Positions 26,461-35,391 of a stretch of 64,000 nt of DNA are shown here, piece after piece; position 1 is the stretch's first letter, and the number at the start of each line of letters is the position of its first letter. A program made the position numbers and the translations under genes. Source of the stretch: Paenibacillus oryzae. Lineage in GTDB: Bacteria > Bacillota > Bacilli > Paenibacillales > Paenibacillaceae. The stretch spans positions 110,903 through 174,902 of the forward strand of contig NZ_LYPA01000031.1 in the NCBI RefSeq assembly GCF_001675045.1, in the 5' to 3' direction. Below the pieces are notes generated by a model. The model did not search any database. It had not been told where the DNA came from and was given only the letters and a program-made list of their open reading frames with translations.

Positions 26461-26663
26461 CAAGGTTTCACTCCTCAGTCTATTCCTCATTTAAAGTTAG
26501 CATATGATAAAGATAACAGATTCAAACTCTCGTGACTGCTGGGTTAACAATAACGTAAATAAATATTCGATAATTCGCCATACCTCAGTCACCTGTTCGA
26601 CATATGATTGGTGTTTTGTTCATTTTCTCATTTAAATGATACATTTCCTGCCAAAATCGCTGT

Positions 26664-26681
26664 TGAAATGTTCACATTTCA
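26664..26681. promoter_or_regulatory. 18-base palindrome upstream of qoxA, candidate operator
   Basis: TGAAATGT-TC-ACATTTCA is an exact dyad about 200 bases before qoxA. The space 26461-26740 contains no gene; this dyad is the only clear structure I see, and no confident -35/-10 pair was found. Confidence 0.4.
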
Positions 26682-26740
26682 TCGCGGAGTATGACTAAGG
26701 CCAGTCCGAATTTGAGGTGTACATTTTAACACAAATAAAT

Positions 26741-26778
26741 AAGCCCGCCCAATCTTCCTTGGAAGTTGGGGCGGGCTT
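26741..26778 (-). terminator. Terminator of the small membrane protein gene
   Basis: AAGCCCGCCC pairs with GGGCGGGCTT around an inner TTCC/GGAA stem. It lies 29 bases past the stop of the minus-strand gene; the T tract is short and interrupted. Confidence 0.65.
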
Positions 26779-26806
26779 GAATAAGCAGAGCTGCGGTTGT
26801 TTGTTG

Positions 26807-27106
26807 TCAGGAAATCGGCTCTTCTTCAGGAAGAGAGGCGTTTTTGGACTCGGCATGTTGCACCATACGAGCATGCACGAGACCAATGGCTGTGCCAATC
26901 ACATAAATGTGGACACTTCCGATCAGGAAGCCAATGCCAACCATCAATCCTGTGTTTTGATCGCTGAAATGGCTTAAATTAATAAGGGAGAGAAGAACGC
27001 CGATGCCTAAAATAAACCAAGCCACCGCCGTCATGAAGTTAACAAGACGTTTAACGTCCGGCTTTACTGTCTTGAGGTGATTCATGCTTGTTGTTTTTGT
27101 CGTCAT
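26807..27106 (-). CDS. Small membrane protein, unknown function
   Basis: 99 residues with two membrane segments (about 25-45, FMTAVAWFILGIGVLLSLIN, and 52-78, GLMVGIGFLIGSVHIYVIGTAIG) and a short acidic tail. ATG 27106 has GGGAG eight bases upstream; an in-frame GTG at 27115 is too close to it. It lies between qox and the penicillin-binding protein gene with its own terminator, so it is probably a single-gene unit. Confidence 0.65.
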   Translation of the reverse strand: MTTKTTSMNHLKTVKPDVKRLVNFMTAVAWFILGIGVLLSLINLSHFSDQNTGLMVGIGFLIGSVHIYVIGTAIGLVHARMVQHAESKNASLPEEEPIS

Positions 27107-27243
27107 ATCGAACACTCCCGAATATGTTGTAAGTGCTTTCTTAGTTACACTATATCATATCTTATGCAGAATGTTCAAATAAATTTCACATTTTGTTTAA
27201 AATTTAGACAAAAACTCAAGCGGATTTTGATTCGGTTTTTTCC

Positions 27244-29367
27244 TTAATCGGACCACCATTTTTTGAAATCATGCCACCATGCCTTTTTTTTGCGTGTTTT
27301 TTCATTCGAACGGGTTTGCTGCTCCGTGACGTTGCCTTCTTCATGGCCGTCTGCATGATCGCTGGTACCGCATATTTCTGTGGGTTCCGTGCCTGATAGG
27401 AAGGTCTCAAGTCGTCTTGTCCCGCAGCTTGCGGCAGCAAGGCGCCCGGTGGAAGGCTCGATGTATACGGTGCTTACCCCCTCCGGCACCGCAAACATTT
27501 TGGGTGGAACAGCACTTAAAGCCCCCTCCATAAAGCTTGCAAAAATTGGAGCCGCCCGATGAGCCTCTGCGAGCGTAAGCTTTTTGTTTTTGTCATGCCC
27601 CACCCATACGGCTGTGGATAATTCAGGCGTATAGCCGACAAGCCAGGCGTCATAATCCGTTGTACCGGTTTTGCCCGCAACGGGACGCTTTATAATAGAA
27701 GAAACGCGGTTGGCAGTGCCGCCTTGCTCAAATACGCCTTCCAGCAGGCTGGTCATAACATATGCCTCAGCCGGACTGATAGGCTGGTTCATAACAGGCT
27801 TGGCTTCATAGAGCACCTTGCCCTTGCGGTCTTCAATCCGAAGAATGGCAATCGGCTCTACGCGGAATCCGCCGCTGGCAAATACGCTATAGGCGGAAGC
27901 CATCTCAAAGGGGCTAATAGGCGAGGAGCCAAGAGCAAGCGACGGCACCGGGTCCAGCGGGCTGCTTATTCCCAGATCCTTTGAGGTTTGAATGACTTTG
28001 TCTGCGCCAATCGTCATCAGTGTGTTGACGGCGTATATATTGTCCGAGGTGCTGATGGCTTTTCGCATATCAATAAGATCGTTAGCATATTTGTCGCCAT
28101 AATTGCGCGGTTCGTAGCTTTTGCGCCCTTCATCGTAACTAAAGACGGTCGGCTCGCTGCGGAACTGCGTAACGGGCGTCATGTATCGGCTTCTCAAAGC
28201 TGTCAAATACAGCAGCGGCTTAAAAGCTGAACCGGGCTGGCGCGTTCGGGCGAATACCCGATTATATTGATTGGTACGGTAATCCCGTCCGCCTACCATT
28301 GCCTTGATGTAGCCATTTCGGGGGTCGATGGCCACCAGTGCCGCTTGCTGTCCGGAGTCGCCGGGAATTCCGTTTTTGATCGCATCCTCGGCTGCATTCT
28401 GAATGTTTTGATCCAGCGTTGTATAGATGGTAATGCCGCCTTTGTTCAATACAGAAGGTTGAATGCCGATTTCGTCCAGGGCGAGCTGGCGGATGTAGTC
28501 ACGGAAATAAGGGGCGAACCCTTCCGGCTCTCCAGAGTCAAGGGGTTTTAGATCAAGCACCTCGCGATAAGCGTTCTCTGCCTGCTCCTTTGTAATAAAA
28601 CCTCCCTCGGTCATCGACTCCAAAATGAGATATTGACGATCCTTGGCATTTTTCATATCCATGTAGGGTGAATAATATTTGGGGCCTTTCGGGATGCCGG
28701 CAAGCATGGCGGATTCCGCCAGCGTCAATTCCGAGGCATGCTTGTCAAAATAAAGCATGGAAGCAGCTTCAATGCCGTAGGAGCCGTGACCGTAATAGAT
28801 TTGATTCAAATACATGCTCAGTATATCGTCTTTGGTGTAGTCCATCTCCAGCTTGGCTGTATACAGAGCCTCCTTGAGCTTGCGCTGCCACGTTTTTTCA
28901 TGGCTGAGATAGAGATTGCGCGCCAGCTGCTGAGTCAGCGTGCTAGCCCCTTGGCGTGCGGACATGCTTTGCACATTAACAACAACGGCACGCGCCAATC
29001 CCCTCAGATCAAATCCATCATGCTCATAAAAGCGGCGATCTTCGATGGAAAGGGTAGCGTGAATGAGATCACGGGATATATCCTCCAGCGGGACGGAGCG
29101 TCTATTCTCGCCAGCGTGAAATGTATCGATAACATTGCCATGCAAATCCAGCATTTGTGAGGTTTGGCTGATGGCGGCAACGGGCAGCGGTTGAGAACGG
29201 ACATAGAGGAATAAAGCCAGGCAAAGCGCAAGCGCGGCGGCCATCGCAACAGCAGTGCGTATCAGCCACTTATTCAGTTTTAGCATAAACGGCAAAAGCC
29301 TTTCGGAAATGCCCGGGAATAGGGCTTGGCGTCGCGGCTTGGGGGGGCGCTTAGAGGTCTGTTTCAT
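27244..29367 (-). CDS. pbpG: Class A penicillin-binding protein (glycosyltransferase/transpeptidase)
   Basis: 707 residues. One membrane anchor lies at about 40-60. The glycosyltransferase GT51 domain (about 75-250) has EDRRFYEHDGFDLRGLAR with its catalytic Glu, QGASTLTQQLARNLYL and KLEMDYTKDDILSMYLN. The transpeptidase domain (about 330-620) has the SxxK motif GSAFKP, SDN in ISTSDNIYA, and KTG in VAGKTGTTDYDAW. It polymerises and cross-links peptidoglycan outside the membrane. The sequence is closest in my memory to Bacillus PbpG (PBP2d), hence the symbol with reserve. ATG 29367 has an AAGGAG with suitable spacing. Confidence 0.88.
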   Translation of the reverse strand: MKQTSKRPPKPRRQALFPGISERLLPFMLKLNKWLIRTAVAMAAALALCLALFLYVRSQPLPVAAISQTSQMLDLHGNVIDTFHAGENRRSVPLEDISRDLIHATLSIEDRRFYEHDGFDLRGLARAVVVNVQSMSARQGASTLTQQLARNLYLSHEKTWQRKLKEALYTAKLEMDYTKDDILSMYLNQIYYGHGSYGIEAASMLYFDKHASELTLAESAMLAGIPKGPKYYSPYMDMKNAKDRQYLILESMTEGGFITKEQAENAYREVLDLKPLDSGEPEGFAPYFRDYIRQLALDEIGIQPSVLNKGGITIYTTLDQNIQNAAEDAIKNGIPGDSGQQAALVAIDPRNGYIKAMVGGRDYRTNQYNRVFARTRQPGSAFKPLLYLTALRSRYMTPVTQFRSEPTVFSYDEGRKSYEPRNYGDKYANDLIDMRKAISTSDNIYAVNTLMTIGADKVIQTSKDLGISSPLDPVPSLALGSSPISPFEMASAYSVFASGGFRVEPIAILRIEDRKGKVLYEAKPVMNQPISPAEAYVMTSLLEGVFEQGGTANRVSSIIKRPVAGKTGTTDYDAWLVGYTPELSTAVWVGHDKNKKLTLAEAHRAAPIFASFMEGALSAVPPKMFAVPEGVSTVYIEPSTGRLAAASCGTRRLETFLSGTEPTEICGTSDHADGHEEGNVTEQQTRSNEKTRKKKAWWHDFKKWWSD

Positions 29368-29550
29368 AAAAATGGCTCCTTTTCTTAACACATCCTCTTA
29401 TTTCCTTAGTATGGAAAAATGAAGAGATACCTATTCATTAATGCCCTTGGTACTGCGTAAAAGTCGGTATAATTGACGAACGCTATGGTTTATGGCGAAC
29501 ATAGCGGATATACTATATCTGCTTGAAAACAACGGATAGGAGGGACAGAT

Positions 29551-30486
29551 ATGAGTGAATCCGGTTACTGCAGAGTGCTGATCGTCGATGATGAGGTTTT
29601 GATCCGACAAGGGATCAAACATTTTATGAACTGGGAGCAGGAAGGCTTTCAGATTGTGGGCGAAGCGTCAAACGGTGTTGAAGCGCTGCGGATGATTCAG
29701 GAGTTGAGTCCTCATATTGTCATAACGGATATTGTCATGCCGTTGATGGACGGAGAAGAGTTGACCAAGGAAATCAAGCTGAAGCACCCGGAAATAGAGG
29801 TCATCGTGCTTAGCAGCTTTGGCGAATATCAATATGTGCGCTCAACGTTCCAAAACGGAGTAGCGGATTATATATTAAAGCCCAAACTGGATATTCAGCA
29901 TTTGCTCGCCGTTCTTAAGCTGGCGGTCAAGCGGATTCCTTCACTTCAGCAGGGAAGCTCAGGCAGCTTTCGTTTGTCTGGAGACCGTTTGCTGGAGATG
30001 GTTTTGGGCGGATATGAAAGCGACTATCCAGCGGAGGATGTGCAAGCAGCCTTTCCTTATCCTCTTTTCCGCCTTGTCGCCGTTAATCAATCTTCAGGAA
30101 ATGGGCGGCATGACGAGCAAGCCGGTATAAACGGGGCTGCCGTTCAAACGGAATTGGCTGAGCGTTTAAGCAAAATAGACGAAAGCGAGGGGCTGGAGGC
30201 TGTTTTTTATAGACTACCGGCATATAGCGGCTTTTCCATAGCGGTGGTGAACGGTGCGGCGGAGGCCATGGAAGCATTAGAGCACTGGGTCTCCGAGCAG
30301 GTTAACGAAATAGCGGGCAGTATCGTTGCTGTAACGGATGTGTTCCGTGAGCTTGGCGAAACTCGCCCGCAATACCGGAATTCCTTGCTAAAGCTGCTGG
30401 ACTATTCTTTTTTTCTGCCTGAAGTAAGGCTGTTAAAAAAGGTCAGCTGCCCCCGCTGCCGGAGCCGCCGGAGCCGTTTCATCTGA
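29551..30486 (+). CDS. YesN-type response regulator, N-terminal part (frame interrupted)
   Basis: This frame gives the receiver domain (about 1-125) with LIVDDEVLIRQGIKHF, the phosphoacceptor Asp in IVITDIVMPLMDG (near 59) and the Lys in YILKPK. About 175 residues of the linker domain follow. It then ends in a short tail reading SCPRCRSRRSRFI, which is not YesN-like. The missing part continues in the -1 frame from 30441, directly after an A_AAA_AAG heptamer, so the product is either truncated or completed by frameshifting. The gene lies before the YesM-like kinase and the sugar transporter it is expected to control. Confidence 0.85.
   Translation: MSESGYCRVLIVDDEVLIRQGIKHFMNWEQEGFQIVGEASNGVEALRMIQELSPHIVITDIVMPLMDGEELTKEIKLKHPEIEVIVLSSFGEYQYVRSTFQNGVADYILKPKLDIQHLLAVLKLAVKRIPSLQQGSSGSFRLSGDRLLEMVLGGYESDYPAEDVQAAFPYPLFRLVAVNQSSGNGRHDEQAGINGAAVQTELAERLSKIDESEGLEAVFYRLPAYSGFSIAVVNGAAEAMEALEHWVSEQVNEIAGSIVAVTDVFRELGETRPQYRNSLLKLLDYSFFLPEVRLLKKVSCPRCRSRRSRFI
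30435..30441 (+). promoter_or_regulatory. Slippery heptamer A_AAA_AAG at the yesN-like frame break
   Basis: In the upstream frame the codons are TTA AAA AAG. A -1 slip after AAG gives GGT CAG CTG and joins the two halves exactly. TAAGG lies about six bases upstream, and a small GC-rich hairpin (GG-CAGC/GCTG-CC, loop of C residues) follows at once. Loss of one A from a run of seven would look the same. Confidence 0.6.
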
Positions 30487-31127
30487 ATCGCTTCACAGAA
30501 ATCTTCAAACGCGGACAGTTTCAGGCTGCATTCCAGTCCCTTCGCTCCCATTCGGCAGAGCTGGCTTCCTATTATATTGGCGACGTCTTTGAATATAAAA
30601 CATTTTTGGGCAATCTTATTTTTAATATGACCGTACTGCTAGGCAATATGGAATATGACGTGAAGGAGCTGGAGGCTGCCAAATACAGCTACTTCAAAGA
30701 GATTGAGCAGTCCCAAAGCGCATTCGAAGCGCTTGCCATTATGGAACGCTTTATAAGCGAAGCAGAGACGCAAATCGCCATCAAGGAGCGGGGACAAGGC
30801 AATGACAATATGAAAAAATTGTTGAATTATATTCAGGAGCACTACGCAGAGCCGCTTACGCTTGGCGATATGGCGCGTCATTTTCATTTTAATCCGTCCT
30901 ATTTGTCCAGTTACTTTACCGCTCATAATGAAGAGGGCTTTATTGACTACCTGCACAAGGTGCGGATTGGCAAGGCGGAGGAAATGCTGCGCACAAGCGA
31001 TGAGCCCATTTCCGAAATCAGCGGCATGGTGGGTTATTCGGATCATAGCTATTTCTGTAAAGTTTTTAAAAAAAGCACCGGCTTTTCGCCCAGTCGCTAT
31101 CGTAGGCAATTTCGGGGACAAGGATGA
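30441..31127 (+). CDS. YesN-type response regulator, C-terminal part with AraC DNA-binding domain
   Basis: Read from the frameshift, the segment begins GQLPPLPEPPEPFHLNRF and continues through the helical linker into an AraC-type double helix-turn-helix (last 100 residues). That domain has LTLGDMARHFHFNPSYLSSYF and ISEISGMVGYSDHSYFCKVFKK. The first possible independent start is ATG 30606 or later, without a good SD, so this half is unlikely to be made alone. Together with 29551-30440 it gives about 525 residues, the normal YesN length. It ends six bases before the kinase gene. Confidence 0.85.
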   Translation, partial: GQLPPLPEPPEPFHLNRFTEIFKRGQFQAAFQSLRSHSAELASYYIGDVFEYKTFLGNLIFNMTVLLGNMEYDVKELEAAKYSYFKEIEQSQSAFEALAIMERFISEAETQIAIKERGQGNDNMKKLLNYIQEHYAEPLTLGDMARHFHFNPSYLSSYFTAHNEEGFIDYLHKVRIGKAEEMLRTSDEPISEISGMVGYSDHSYFCKVFKKSTGFSPSRYRRQFRGQG

Positions 31128-31133
31128 GGACGC

Positions 31134-32900
31134 ATGAGCAAGCTATTTGACCGATTTAAATACAATGGCCTGTTTATTAAAATGTTTATTATTATGGTCG
31201 TCAGTATTATTGCGGTTTCCGTGACGACTACGTGGACCACCATCAACGTTTCCGAACGGGTTTTTACAGAAACCTTCAGCATTACAAACACCAAGGTCAT
31301 CAACCAGATCAATAATAACCTGGATACCTTTAACTATTCCATTGCGCTGGCTACAAACAAATTGGCTCAGAGCGGTACGGCCAGGGAGTTTATGACGGAG
31401 GCTGACGGCAGCTCGCTCGCCAATTTCCGTTCCTTCTACGCGATGGGCGATGTCATGAAACGCATTAATTCGGGACTGGATGCCTATGGGATCGACATTA
31501 CAGTTGCTGGCATTAACGGGAGAATATTTGCCTCCTCCGGCCAATCTCCGCTGGCCATGACGCATGACGAACTGATGCAGCATCCCTTGACGCTCCGTTC
31601 ATTGGAGAGTCCCCGCAGAATTCTGTATCAGCATATAAATTCCAAACATGGAGTCCCGCTGCTGGTCGCTACGAGGCCGCTGAGTGATCGAACGACGGAC
31701 AAGGTGTACGGAATGATTTTTTTTACAATGACCGAAAAGGAGTTTGCCGGTTTCTACAACACCTATACGAGCGAAGGCAATGAAGTGGCTGTCATTAGCG
31801 GCAACGGAACCATCGTTTCCTCGGGTCGAAAGGAATGGATTGGCACGGACGGCAGGGAGCTTCTGGCTTATGTCAAAAGCATGGAGGAAGCCGGCAAGCC
31901 TTATATGAATGTCGCCATTCAGAACCGGGAGCATATTGTGTTGTCCCGTTATTTGTCATCTCTGGATTATTATATTGTCAATCTGATTGATAAAAAAACG
32001 GCTATCGGCCAACTGACGGACATGCCCTCTATCATTATCAGCGTAGGCGTGATCGTAGGCGTGGCGCTTATTATCGTTTTTCTCATTTCCAGACGGCTGA
32101 CCAGATCGTTGACGCGGCTGGTGAAGCAAATATCGACTATATCCAAATATGAGTTTCATCACAAGGTGTCTGTCGGGGGCAGTTATGAAACGCGGGAGCT
32201 TGGGCTCGCCTTTAACGGAATGCTGGAGGAGCTTCAGGATTATGTCGCCAAGCTGGTGCAGACGGAGAAGCAGAGAAGAAATGCGGAGCTGGAGGCGCTG
32301 CAGGGCCAGATTAATCCGCATTTCCTTTATAACACCTTGGCATCGGTCAAGTTTATGGTGCAGCATGGCGATCGAGAACGGGCTGCGGAAACCATTAACG
32401 CATTGATCTCCCTGCTTCAGAATATGATCGGCAATGTCAGCGAAACCATTACCCTCAGCCAAGAGCTGGTCAACATGAAAAACTATGTGCTGATCAATCA
32501 TGTCAGATACGGCGAACGGATCAAAATGAATTATTTTATCGCACCGGATTGTTTGGGCTGCCATTTGCCGAAGCTCATTATCCAGCCTTTTATTGAAAAC
32601 GCCTTTTTTCACGGCTTTAACGCCAAGGCGGAGGGGCATATTTATTTTATGGCTTCAAAGGAAGCGGATGCCCTTATCTGCGAGGTGGTGGACAATGGCG
32701 ACGGCTTCGATATGAAGACCGACCAAGGCGCGGAGAATCTTAAATCATCCGGGAAGCGCCAGCTGTTTACCGGCATCGGTGTGCGTAATGTGCATGAACG
32801 GGTCCAGCTGCTTTATGGCGAGTCCTACGGCGTTGAAATTAACAGCCATCCGGGTGAAGGCACAAGGGTCAAAATAAGACTTCCCATCATTAAAGAATAA
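31134..32900 (+). CDS. YesM-type sensor histidine kinase
   Basis: 588 residues. Two membrane spans (about 13-35 and 295-318) flank an extracytoplasmic cache-like sensor domain. A HAMP segment follows, then the His_kinase domain with QGQINPHFLYNTLASVKFMV (phosphorylated His). The ATPase domain has PKLIIQPFIENAFFHG (N box), VVDNGDGFD (G1) and GIGVRNVHERVQLLYG (G2). SD GGATGAGGA precedes the ATG. Partner of the YesN-like regulator; likely to sense a sugar signal for the transporter and beta-galactosidase that follow. Confidence 0.92.
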   Translation: MSKLFDRFKYNGLFIKMFIIMVVSIIAVSVTTTWTTINVSERVFTETFSITNTKVINQINNNLDTFNYSIALATNKLAQSGTAREFMTEADGSSLANFRSFYAMGDVMKRINSGLDAYGIDITVAGINGRIFASSGQSPLAMTHDELMQHPLTLRSLESPRRILYQHINSKHGVPLLVATRPLSDRTTDKVYGMIFFTMTEKEFAGFYNTYTSEGNEVAVISGNGTIVSSGRKEWIGTDGRELLAYVKSMEEAGKPYMNVAIQNREHIVLSRYLSSLDYYIVNLIDKKTAIGQLTDMPSIIISVGVIVGVALIIVFLISRRLTRSLTRLVKQISTISKYEFHHKVSVGGSYETRELGLAFNGMLEELQDYVAKLVQTEKQRRNAELEALQGQINPHFLYNTLASVKFMVQHGDRERAAETINALISLLQNMIGNVSETITLSQELVNMKNYVLINHVRYGERIKMNYFIAPDCLGCHLPKLIIQPFIENAFFHGFNAKAEGHIYFMASKEADALICEVVDNGDGFDMKTDQGAENLKSSGKRQLFTGIGVRNVHERVQLLYGESYGVEINSHPGEGTRVKIRLPIIKE

Positions 32901-33036
32901 AAATCCTCCAACTTTCTAAATATATTTCTATTGCCGCACTTAACCATTTAGCAAACCCGTAATAATCTCACAAGTGTTGGCAAAGATAATTCTAACGTGC
33001 AGCAAAGACCCGGTGCTAAGATGAACACAAGGCATC

Positions 33037-33050
33037 AGGAACCGCTTACA
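33037..33050 (+). promoter_or_regulatory. Candidate CcpA catabolite site (cre)
   Basis: AGGAACCGCTTACA agrees with the cre consensus TGWAANCGNTNWCA except at positions 1 and 3. It lies 50 bases upstream of the sugar-binding protein start, where carbon catabolite repression would be expected. Confidence 0.4.
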
Positions 33051-33100
33051 GAGGAACTCGCACGAAATGTTTGCAGACAGAAAAATTGGAGGTCGACACA

Positions 33101-34411
33101 ATGAAAAAAATGATGGCTTTATTGCTGGCCAGCATGATGCTGCTGGCTGCATGTTCATCCGGCAACAGCGGCAAGACAGATGGCAACGGCGGCACTACCG
33201 GCGGTGACAAAGGCAACGAGGCAACAAAAGTAACCGTTTGGGCATGGGATGCCAACTTTAACGTTAAGGCTATGAATCTGGCGAAAGAGGCTTACGCCAA
33301 GGATCATTCTGATGTAAACGTTGAAATTGTGGAAAATGCTCAAAACGATATCGTACAACGTCTGAATACAGGCTTGAGCTCAGGTACGACAAAAGGTCTT
33401 CCTAACATCGTGCTGATCGAGGACTATCGCGCTCAAAGCTTCATGCAAGCATATCCTGACGCGTTTTACCCTATTACAAAAAACTTCAAGGCATCCGACT
33501 TCGCTGAATACAAGCTTGGACCTACAAGCGTAAACGGCGAAAACTACGGCCTTCCGTTTGATTCCGGCGTAGCTGGCGTATATGTTAGAACCGATTACCT
33601 GGAGCAGGCCGGCTACAAAGTAGAAGATTTGCAGGACATTACCTGGAACGACTACATCGAAATCGGCAAAAAAGTAAAAGAAACAACCGGCAAGGACTGG
33701 ATTTCCCTTGATCCTAACGACATGGGCATCATCCGCATGATGATTCAATCTGCGGGCTCGTGGTACCTGACAGCTGACGGCAAAAGCGCCGATCTGGCAG
33801 GCAACGTAGCGCTGAAAGAAGCGTTTGAAGTGTACAAAAACATGATGGACGCCAATATTGTGAAAATCCATTCCGACTGGAGCCAATATGTGGCCAACTA
33901 CAATAACGGCAGTGTAGCTTCCGTACCGACAGGCAACTGGTTTACTGCTTCCATTACAGCGGCGGAAGATCAGAAGGGCAAATGGGCGATTGTACCGTTC
34001 CCTAAACTGGCGGGCAACGCAAAATCCGTTCATGCTTCCAACCTCGGCGGCAGCTCCTGGTATGTCCTGAATGTGGACGGCAAGGAAAAAGCGGCTGAAT
34101 TCTTAGGCGCAACATTCGGCTCCAACGTAGACCTGTACCAAAAGCTGATCACTGACGTAGGCGCTATCGGCACGTACAAACCTGCGGCTGAAGGCGAAGC
34201 TTACAAAGCTCCAAACGAATTTTTCGGCGGACAAAACATTGTGAGCGACTTCTCCAAGTGGACGGCTGAAATTCCTAACGTCAACTATGGCATGCACACT
34301 TACGCGGTAGAAGACATTATCGTTGTGGAAATGCAAAATTACCTGAACGGCAAAAGCATCGACCAGGTGTTGACAGACGCTCAAAAACAAGCAGATGCGC
34401 AAATCAAATAG
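33101..34411 (+). CDS. Sugar ABC transporter substrate-binding lipoprotein
   Basis: 436 residues. A lipoprotein signal MKKMMALLLASMMLLAAC is followed by a Gly/Asn/Lys spacer and a family 1 extracellular solute-binding domain (VTVWAWDANFNVKAMNLA, GLPFDSGVAGVYVRTDYLEQ). GGAGG lies eight bases before ATG 33101; the upstream in-frame ATG at 33071 would spoil the signal peptide. It is followed by two permease genes and beta-galactosidase, so the ligand is probably a galactoside or oligosaccharide (inference). Confidence 0.93.
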   Translation: MKKMMALLLASMMLLAACSSGNSGKTDGNGGTTGGDKGNEATKVTVWAWDANFNVKAMNLAKEAYAKDHSDVNVEIVENAQNDIVQRLNTGLSSGTTKGLPNIVLIEDYRAQSFMQAYPDAFYPITKNFKASDFAEYKLGPTSVNGENYGLPFDSGVAGVYVRTDYLEQAGYKVEDLQDITWNDYIEIGKKVKETTGKDWISLDPNDMGIIRMMIQSAGSWYLTADGKSADLAGNVALKEAFEVYKNMMDANIVKIHSDWSQYVANYNNGSVASVPTGNWFTASITAAEDQKGKWAIVPFPKLAGNAKSVHASNLGGSSWYVLNVDGKEKAAEFLGATFGSNVDLYQKLITDVGAIGTYKPAAEGEAYKAPNEFFGGQNIVSDFSKWTAEIPNVNYGMHTYAVEDIIVVEMQNYLNGKSIDQVLTDAQKQADAQIK

Positions 34412-34515
34412 TTAGATTTAAATGGATGAAAACCTGGGACATGGCCTCGCTTGCTGAATAAAGGAGCAGGCTGGCGGCATGGACCGGGTTTTTGTCTTGA
34501 GAAGGAGGAACTGTA

Positions 34516-35391
34516 GTGAATATCAAATCAAAAACGAATGTAGTCAGCTGGTCCTTTATTTCCATTGCGGTCCTTATGATTTGCGTGTTCTATTTCTATC
34601 CCATGGTGCAGGCGCTTATCCTGTCGTTCAAATCGGGTACGGGCACCAATCTGAATTTTGTTGGCATCGACAATTACCAGCGTTTGCTTACGGATACAAC
34701 ATTTCTTGCTGCGCTGAAAAATACATTTCTTTACCTGATCATTCAGGTACCGATCATGATCATTTTGGCTATGTTTATTTCCGTGCTACTCAATGATAAA
34801 AACCTGAAATTGAAAGGCTTTTTCCGGACGGCGATCTTTTTGCCGGCCGTTACGTCGCTTGTTGCGTATTCCGTCATTTTCAAATACCTGTTTGGAGCGG
34901 ACGGACTGATCAACACAGCATTGATGAATCTGCATCTTATTACAACGCCAATTCAATGGATCACCGATCCCTTCTGGGCGAAAATCACGATTATTATCGC
35001 AATTACATGGCGCTGGACCGGCTACAACATGATTTTTTACCTTTCCGCGTTGCAAAATATCGACAACTCCATTTATGAAGCGGCCAGAATTGACGGGGCT
35101 TCCTCCAGCCGCCAGTTTTTCAGCATAACGGTTCCCTTGCTCAAGCCGATTATCCTGTTTACGTCCATTACCTCAACGATCGGCACGCTGCAATTGTTCG
35201 ATGAGGTCATGAATATTACAAAGGGCGGTCCGGGCAACGCAACGATGACGCTGTCTCAATACATTTACAACCTGTCGTTTAAATATACGCCGGACTTTGG
35301 CTATGCAGCTACCGTGTCGTATGCGATCGTTATTCTGATCGTCATTTTCTCCATTCTTCAGTTCAAATTGGCAGGTGATAAAAATGGCTAA
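34516..35391 (+). CDS. Sugar ABC transporter permease, MalF-like
   Basis: 291 residues with six membrane spans. The cytoplasmic EAA loop reads IYEAARIDGASSSRQFFSIT, which contacts the ATPase. It starts at GTG 34516, with AAGGAGG eight bases upstream. It forms a heterodimer with the next permease, whose start overlaps its 3' end. No ATP-binding gene is present in the cluster, so a shared MsmX-type ATPase encoded elsewhere is likely. Confidence 0.93.
   Translation: MNIKSKTNVVSWSFISIAVLMICVFYFYPMVQALILSFKSGTGTNLNFVGIDNYQRLLTDTTFLAALKNTFLYLIIQVPIMIILAMFISVLLNDKNLKLKGFFRTAIFLPAVTSLVAYSVIFKYLFGADGLINTALMNLHLITTPIQWITDPFWAKITIIIAITWRWTGYNMIFYLSALQNIDNSIYEAARIDGASSSRQFFSITVPLLKPIILFTSITSTIGTLQLFDEVMNITKGGPGNATMTLSQYIYNLSFKYTPDFGYAATVSYAIVILIVIFSILQFKLAGDKNG

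Noticed and set aside
30606..31127. A separate AraC-type gene starting at ATG 30606
   Set aside because: There is no SD, and its upstream codons continue as recognisable YesN linker sequence back to the slippery site. It is the C-terminal half of one gene.
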